Assembly (NCBI GenBank): GCA_964464035.1
Contig: CAYXEN010000056.1
Location: 1-18,649, forward strand
DNA length: 18,649 nt
Origin: CAYXEN01 sp964464035
Lineage (GTDB): Bacteria > Krumholzibacteriota > Krumholzibacteriia > WVZY01
Reading direction: 5' to 3'
Position numbers and translations under genes: made by a program. The notes beneath the pieces are model-generated. The model was not told where the DNA came from, searched no databases, and saw only the letters and a program-made list of their open reading frames with translations. Below are positions 14,802 to 18,649 of this stretch, piece after piece (within the stretch, counting starts at the first letter, position 1; every line of letters begins with the position of its first letter).

Positions 14802-16570
14802 TTTCCAGTCCTCTCCAGTCTGAACAGCTCACTGTGGCTGAATTGAATCTTTTGCCCCGAGCGCATCTCTTCCTCGACGATTTCCAGGAAGCTCTTGATC
14901 ACTTCCGGGTCGTACCGCATCCCCCAGTTCTCCCTGAGCGTGTTGGCTGCTTCCTCCTCCCTGAGAGCCGGACGATTGGGGCGATCCCTCAACATCGCCA
15001 CGTAGCTCTCGACGACAGACACTATCCTGGCCCCGAGCGGTATGTTCGATCCTTCCAGCCCATTCGGATACCCTTCCCCATTGAAACGCTCGTGGTGGCA
15101 GAGAACGACGTGGACGGTGTGCTCCGAGAACTTCATCCTGCGCAACATCTCCGCGCCGTCGGAAGGATGCCGCTTGATTATCTCCCATTCCTCCTTCGCC
15201 AGCTCGCGCGGACTCCTGACGATGAGATCGCTCACCTTGATCATGCCGATATCCCTGAGCACCGCCCCGAACATCAAGTCCTTCAGGAATTCCTCGGGGT
15301 AATTCATCGCCGTTGCGACCGCGTAGGTGTAGTTCGAGACGAGGTCGGTGTTTCCCTTTCCCATCGTGTTCTCCTCGATGAGCGAGATGAGCGTCTGCAC
15401 GAGCCCGAGGGTCCTTTCGCTCTCCTCTTCCATGCGCTTGGACTTTTCATAGGCGATGGCGGCCTGGTTGAGAAGCACCTTGAGGAATTCCATGGCCTCG
15501 TCGTCCAGGTCGCTTCTTATAGGCTTGCCGAGGAACACGAGGGCCCTGACTTGCTCCTGGACTACGAGGGGGGAGACCTTCTTGAATCCGCGCTTCTCCA
15601 GGGCTTCCGCCGCCGCGGCGTCTATGGGGAGATCGTTGATGTCCCTGGCGGGCCGCCCGTCTTCCCAAAGGTCGACGGCGATCCCCTTTGCGTCTATCGA
15701 AGGCAGGTCGCCTTCGCTTTCCCCTCCCTTGATGACCGAGCAGCGGAACGATCCGTCCTCTTCTTCGAAGAAGGCAGCCCCTTCGATGCCTATCTGGGCG
15801 ATGGTAGTGAGCAGGAAAGCATCCACCAGTTGCGCGCGGTTCTCGATCTTGTTGAAATCCGAACTGATGGTCAGGAGCGAGTTGTATTGGATGACTTTTT
15901 TCTTGAGGTCCCTGAGTACGTCGCCGCTTTGCCGTGCACGGGACGGTTCTTTCGTTTGATTCTCGTCTCCTCGAGCCTCGGGGGCGGCGCCCTCTCTCCC
16001 TCCGGTTTCATCTTCCGGCGCTGGGCCGAGGATGATCACGTCGGGGATTTTTCCGGGCTCGGCGGTCTCTTGCGCGCCGGCTTCATTTTCGTCTGCTCTA
16101 TCCCCGGTGGCTGTGGAATCGGCGTGCTCTTCCCTCTCGTCGACGGAGCTGTGCTCTCCGGTCCCTTCGGGGCTCTCGGATGCGGGATGCGGCTCTTGCT
16201 CCGCCGGGGAATCCTCGCGGCTTGGCGCCGATTTCAACATCTCGGCCGCCTCCTCCGCGCTCGACGCGAAAAGGATGCTCCCGCTCCCCGCACCGGAACG
16301 GAGGAACTTGAGAGCCGTCTTCGAGGCTCCCGCGACGGCGAGCTTGAATCCGCCTTTTTCAGCGTGCTCTATTATGATCCTGGCGCAGCCGCCTCCAAGG
16401 GAGGCGAGCGAAGAGAAATCGAGGACGATGTCGTGGATGTTTCTTTTATCGCACTCGGCGAAGAACTTTTCCAGTGTCTTGTTCTCGTGGTACCCGAGAG
16501 TGCCTTCGACCTTGAAAACAGCGACCTCCGAATAGGAAGTCGCTACCTTTTCTATAATGGTCTTTGTCAT
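14798..16570 (-). CDS. STAS-GAF-HD-GYP protein with degenerate catalytic sites
   Basis: A 590-residue protein. A STAS-like domain (1-110) resembles anti-sigma-factor antagonists, but the usual phospho-Ser region reads SLGGGCA (57-63), with Gly in place of Ser. An acidic, Glu/Ser/Pro-rich, probably disordered stretch (about 112-205) precedes a GAF-like domain (about 215-380) and an HD-GYP-type domain (about 395-575). Compared with the next gene, the first His is N407, HD is R439-D440, the Lys is M443 and the DSFDAM segment is ESYVAM. H468, HH at 492-493 and GYP at 500-502 remain. I infer it no longer cleaves c-di-GMP and acts as a regulatory or scaffold partner. Start is Met at 16570 rather than 16585 because AGGGAG sits 5 nt before it. 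It follows the HTH gene by 66 nt. Confidence 0.9.
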   Translation of the reverse strand: MTKTIIEKVATSYSEVAVFKVEGTLGYHENKTLEKFFAECDKRNIHDIVLDFSSLASLGGGCARIIIEHAEKGGFKLAVAGASKTALKFLRSGAGSGSILFASSAEEAAEMLKSAPSREDSPAEQEPHPASESPEGTGEHSSVDEREEHADSTATGDRADENEAGAQETAEPGKIPDVIILGPAPEDETGGREGAAPEARGDENQTKEPSRARQSGDVLRDLKKKVIQYNSLLTISSDFNKIENRAQLVDAFLLTTIAQIGIEGAAFFEEEDGSFRCSVIKGGESEGDLPSIDAKGIAVDLWEDGRPARDINDLPIDAAAAEALEKRGFKKVSPLVVQEQVRALVFLGKPIRSDLDDEAMEFLKVLLNQAAIAYEKSKRMEEESERTLGLVQTLISLIEENTMGKGNTDLVSNYTYAVATAMNYPEEFLKDLMFGAVLRDIGMIKVSDLIVRSPRELAKEEWEIIKRHPSDGAEMLRRMKFSEHTVHVVLCHHERFNGEGYPNGLEGSNIPLGARIVSVVESYVAMLRDRPNRPALREEEAANTLRENWGMRYDPEVIKSFLEIVEEEMRSGQKIQFSHSELFRLERTGK

Positions 16571-16575
16571 CGGCA

Positions 16576-16581
16576 CTCCCT
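16576..16581 (-). promoter_or_regulatory. Ribosome binding site deciding the start of the STAS-GAF-HD-GYP gene
   Basis: AGGGAG on the minus strand lies 5 nt before the ATG at 16570. It is also inside the first codons of the alternative start at 16585, which argues for the downstream ATG. Confidence 0.6.
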
Positions 16582-16636
16582 GCATCGAGAGCTAAAACCA
16601 ATGGGAAGGGATCGTGGGAGAAGTTGCACTCTATCT

Positions 16637-16861
16637 TCAATAGACTTCCTGCGCCAGCCATTTATCCAGGACACTCTTCAAGAAACGCCATTCACTTCCC
16701 ACCTTCTTGGCAGGAATCTTCTTTTCCTTCGCCAGCCTGCACACGGTCTTGACGTGCATCTTGAGGTACTCCGCAGCCTCGACCGAGGTCATGACTACAT
16801 CGCTGTCTTCTCCGCCGCCTATTATGATGTTGGAATAATCGGATTCCTTCCACTTGCTCAT
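16637..16861 (-). CDS. Small excisionase/MerR-type helix-turn-helix protein
   Basis: A 74-residue probable DNA-binding protein. After about 22 variable residues, VMTSVEAAEYLKMHVKTV leads into RLAKEKKIPAKKVGSEWRF, the pattern of the HTH_17 (excisionase-family, winged-helix MerR-like) domain; it ends in VLDKWL. Such proteins bind specific DNA sites as transcriptional regulators, and some are phage or transposon excisionases. No integrase or other mobile-element gene is nearby, so a regulatory role is more likely. The start is supported by AAAAAAGGA about 8 nt upstream. It is the first gene after the sigma54-type promoter and precedes the STAS and REC HD-GYP genes in the same direction, so the three probably form one operon, possibly autoregulated. 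Confidence 0.82.
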   Translation of the reverse strand: MSKWKESDYSNIIIGGGEDSDVVMTSVEAAEYLKMHVKTVCRLAKEKKIPAKKVGSEWRFLKSVLDKWLAQEVY

Positions 16862-16877
16862 ATTATCCGTCCTTTTT

Positions 16878-16994
16878 TCAGGTTGAACCTAGAGCTCTCA
16901 CCCTGCATGGCGCACTAGCACGAACTGTACCAAAGGCCGGCTGAGGGCTTTTTTGAGCCATTCCATAAGATGTTGTTTCATTATCACTTACCAT
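16878..16994 (-). other. Possible 38-codon small ORF, doubtful
   Basis: An ATG at 16994 is preceded by GAGGG at good spacing and opens a 38-residue frame (starting MVSDNETTSYG) that stops 16 nt before the HTH gene. It spans the sigma54-type promoter, has no recognisable domain, and its second half has the Arg/Ala-rich look of chance translation. I keep it only as a possibility. Confidence 0.15.
16917..16933 (-). promoter_or_regulatory. Candidate sigma54 (-24/-12) promoter of the HTH-STAS-REC operon
   Basis: On the minus strand TTGGTACAGTTCGTGCT matches the RpoN consensus YTGGCACGRNNNTTGCW with three mismatches. It keeps the invariant GG and GC dinucleotides with exactly 10 nt between them. 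Transcription would start near 16907, leaving a leader of about 46 nt before the HTH ATG. Promoters of this class need an enhancer-binding protein at sites upstream, here to the right (about 16990-17110), where several inverted repeats occur. Confidence 0.55.
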
Positions 16995-17022
16995 GATGAA
17001 TCCCTCTTCGATGAGCGCCATA

Positions 17023-17097
17023 CCGGTGCCGCGGGCGGGCAAAACGCGCAAGAGCGCATATCGTCGATAAAATGCTGCACCGGGGTTTGCCTGCATT
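17023..17097. other. Interleaved inverted repeats upstream of the signalling operon
   Basis: CCGGTGC (17023-17029) is complementary to GCACCGG (17077-17083), and GGCAAA (17038-17043) to TTTGCC (17086-17091); the two pairings cross, as in a pseudoknot. Between them lie GCGC-AAGA-GCGC (17046-17057) and the palindrome TATCGTCGATA (17059-17069). AATGC/GCATT (17071-17075/17093-17097) encloses the right arms. The block sits 110-190 bp upstream of the predicted sigma54 start site, so it may be protein-binding sites in DNA rather than RNA structure. It matches no riboswitch I know. Confidence 0.4.
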
Positions 17098-17117
17098 GCA
17101 TAAAGCCAGAAGCCGGC

Positions 17118-18649
17118 TCAGGGGCGAGCGCCGATCATCGGCCTTATGGTATTGAGGACTTCGACCGGATCGAGCGGCTTGACGATGTAGCCCGAAGCCT
17201 TGAGCTTGCCCACGAGCAGCTCGGCCTTTTCGCCCTCGAGAGCCGTGGTCACAAGGACGGGTACGGGCTTGCCCTTCTCGTCGAGCTCCTCGATTATCTC
17301 CTTGGCCGCCATCGTCGGAGTCCTGAACTCGCTTATGATCAGACGGGGCGAATGCGAGCCGATGAACTCCTTGGCATCGGCCAGCCGCTCGAATATCTTG
17401 GCTTTGATCTTCTCTTCGGCGAACAGCTCTTCGAAGGAATCACGCAGGACGTCACTCCTTTCTATAACGACCACATCCACCTCTTCTTCCTTGCAAGGTT
17501 CTGGAGGAGATGGAGTATCTTCATCAAGGTTCGCCTGACTTTGGGAATGACTTGATTCCAATCCAAACACTCCTCCAGAAATCTCTTCGCTTCCTCCTGA
17601 TCCCATCAAACTCAGGTATCCTCTCACGAGTTCCTCGGCTTCGATCAACGGCACCTTGCGATCATCCATCTTGGCTATTCCCCTCGACAGTCCTTTCCAC
17701 ATCTGAATCGTATCCCTCAACCACAGGCCTTCCTCGAAAAGCCCGTCGCCTTGGACCGTGAAGGCGATTCTCTTTTCCAACGAACCAAGCACCACTACCT
17801 TGTCCCCACCGGCCGGAGCATCCGAACATACCAGCGAAAGATTGACGAGCGGGATGTACTTGCCGTCGACGACGACGCTCTCGCCCCTCGAATCGCTCTC
17901 TTTCCGCACCTGTTCCAGCGGCACGATGCGGCATATCTGGCTCGAGAGAACGGCGAAACTGTCCTTCTCTTTCCCCCAGACCTTGAAACAGTACTTCTCG
18001 GTCGATATGGGCATCGAGAACGCGAATCTGGTATCATGGTCCTCGCTCGGTTCCACCCAGAGGACGCCGCCGCAATCCCTCAATTCTTTGCGGACCTTGC
18101 GAAGCCCGGGGTAGAAGGCGAGGAAATCCTCACGATCCAGCTTGGAATCGGTTATGAAATTCTCGCCGTTGTCCCGAACCTTCCAGAACAAGGCTCCCGC
18201 CCTGTCTTCGACATCTATCTCGATCCTGAGGTACTCCTCGTTGCAACGCGTGCAGATGTCCGTCACCATGTTGCGTAATATGTCCGCCGCCTTGATGAGA
18301 AGCCGCGCCTCGATCAACCTTCCCTCTCCCAGGAAGCCGACGTGGACGGTGCGGCACTGTTCTTCCGCGAGGCTGTCGGCGAAATCCTCCATGGCGCTCT
18401 TCACCGGTTCCAGGGTCGTCATTATCGCCTCGCCGTCCGGCTTCGAACCTTCGCGCAGGGCGTTCGCGTAGAAATCGATCAGCGCGGCCTGCTTCTCGAT
18501 GTTCGCGAGCACGGCCGTCCTCCGGGCCTCACCCGACTCCGCCAGTCCGGCGAGCTCCTCCATGAGCTCGCTGCACGCGGACCTCAGAAGAGGAACGATG
18601 CGGGACGACGTCCCCCCCTCTTCGGCATCGGTCGCTTCGCGGCTCGCAG
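17118..18649 (-). CDS. CheA-like / CheW / degenerate receiver protein, 5' end outside the window
   Basis: The frame is open to the window edge, so the N-terminus is missing; residues are counted from the first visible Met (18563). A GHKL-type region resembles the CheA ATPase: an N-box-like DILRNMVTDI (94-103) and DNGENF at 131-136 where DDGxG is normal, followed by PGLRKVRKELRDCGG and an RFAFSMPIS strand. The usual glycine-rich G2 loop is not visible. A CheW-like P5 domain (about 187-318) follows, then a Ser/Glu-rich linker and a C-terminal receiver-like domain (about 362-478). There the acidic pair reads E-R (VVVIERS) and the phospho-acceptor position is Glu412 (IISEFRTP), while a Thr and the Lys (IVKPL) remain. 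The order recalls CheA-CheY fusions such as FrzE. I infer a weak or dead kinase with a possibly phospho-mimicking receiver. Confidence 0.8.
   Translation of the reverse strand, partial: ASREATDAEEGGTSSRIVPLLRSACSELMEELAGLAESGEARRTAVLANIEKQAALIDFYANALREGSKPDGEAIMTTLEPVKSAMEDFADSLAEEQCRTVHVGFLGEGRLIEARLLIKAADILRNMVTDICTRCNEEYLRIEIDVEDRAGALFWKVRDNGENFITDSKLDREDFLAFYPGLRKVRKELRDCGGVLWVEPSEDHDTRFAFSMPISTEKYCFKVWGKEKDSFAVLSSQICRIVPLEQVRKESDSRGESVVVDGKYIPLVNLSLVCSDAPAGGDKVVVLGSLEKRIAFTVQGDGLFEEGLWLRDTIQMWKGLSRGIAKMDDRKVPLIEAEELVRGYLSLMGSGGSEEISGGVFGLESSHSQSQANLDEDTPSPPEPCKEEEVDVVVIERSDVLRDSFEELFAEEKIKAKIFERLADAKEFIGSHSPRLIISEFRTPTMAAKEIIEELDEKGKPVPVLVTTALEGEKAELLVGKLKASGYIVKPLDPVEVLNTIRPMIGARP

Noticed and set aside
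14834..16918. A 694-codon open frame on the plus strand opposite the STAS-GAF-HD-GYP and HTH genes
   Set aside because: The minus-strand proteins have clear domains with conserved motifs; the plus-strand translation has none and runs across two real genes and an intergenic gap.
16934..16965. A plus-strand GC-rich stretch followed by TTTTTT, resembling a terminator
   Set aside because: The stem is at most 3 bp or needs a G-G mismatch, and no plus-strand gene ends here.
17011..17117. A possible c-di-GMP-I (GEMM) riboswitch, prompted by GCAGGCAAACC on the minus strand next to HD-GYP genes
   Set aside because: The conserved GGGACGCAAAGCC core and the tetraloop/receptor parts are absent.

Overview
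The window looks like a chromosomal segment of a fairly high-GC, Gram-negative-type bacterium. I base this on a predicted lipoprotein, an exported M16 protease, HD-GYP signalling proteins, and the gene order tilS-hpt-ftsH-folP-cdaA, variants of which occur in Deltaproteobacteria-like and related lineages. I cannot place it in a phylum: a deltaproteobacterial lineage or an uncultured candidate phylum are both possible. There are no insertion sequences, CRISPR arrays, phage genes or rRNA.

Layout. (1) 145-3687, minus strand: ilvC, then a lipoprotein with a gluzincin-like fold whose HExxH motif reads HExxQ, then gltX, joined to it by an ATGA stop/start overlap. (2) 3832-3956, plus strand: a CAU-anticodon tRNA with an encoded CCA and a good sigma70 promoter. 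(3) 4022-9788, plus strand: a compact housekeeping operon, tilS-hpt-ftsH-folP-cdaA, covering tRNA-Ile2 lysidine modification, purine salvage, membrane proteolysis, folate synthesis and c-di-AMP synthesis. The cdaR (ybbR) and glmM genes that often follow cdaA are absent. (4) 9815-12514, minus strand: a secreted two-domain M16 metalloprotease, convergent with cdaA, with its own promoter. (5) 12581-13205: a 625-bp gap with no convincing gene but two clusters of consecutive hairpins. (6) 13206-18649, minus strand: a signalling block. In order of transcription it holds a CheA-like/CheW/receiver protein cut by the window edge, a 256-bp regulatory gap with a strong sigma54 (-24/-12) promoter candidate, a small excisionase-type HTH protein, a STAS-GAF-HD-GYP protein, and a REC-GAF-HD-GYP response regulator joined to it by an ATGA overlap.

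The signalling block is the most interesting part. Three of its domains have lost the residue their families normally need. The CheA-like ATPase lacks standard G boxes and its receiver has Glu at the phospho-Asp position. The STAS domain has Gly at the usual phospho-Ser position. The HD-GYP domain next to it has RD in place of HD, Asn in place of the first His and Met in place of the Lys. The neighbouring REC-GAF-HD-GYP protein keeps all these residues and looks like an active, phosphorylation-controlled c-di-GMP phosphodiesterase. I infer an active enzyme paired with a pseudoenzyme partner. With CdaA also present, the window encodes machinery for both c-di-AMP (synthesis) and c-di-GMP (probable degradation).
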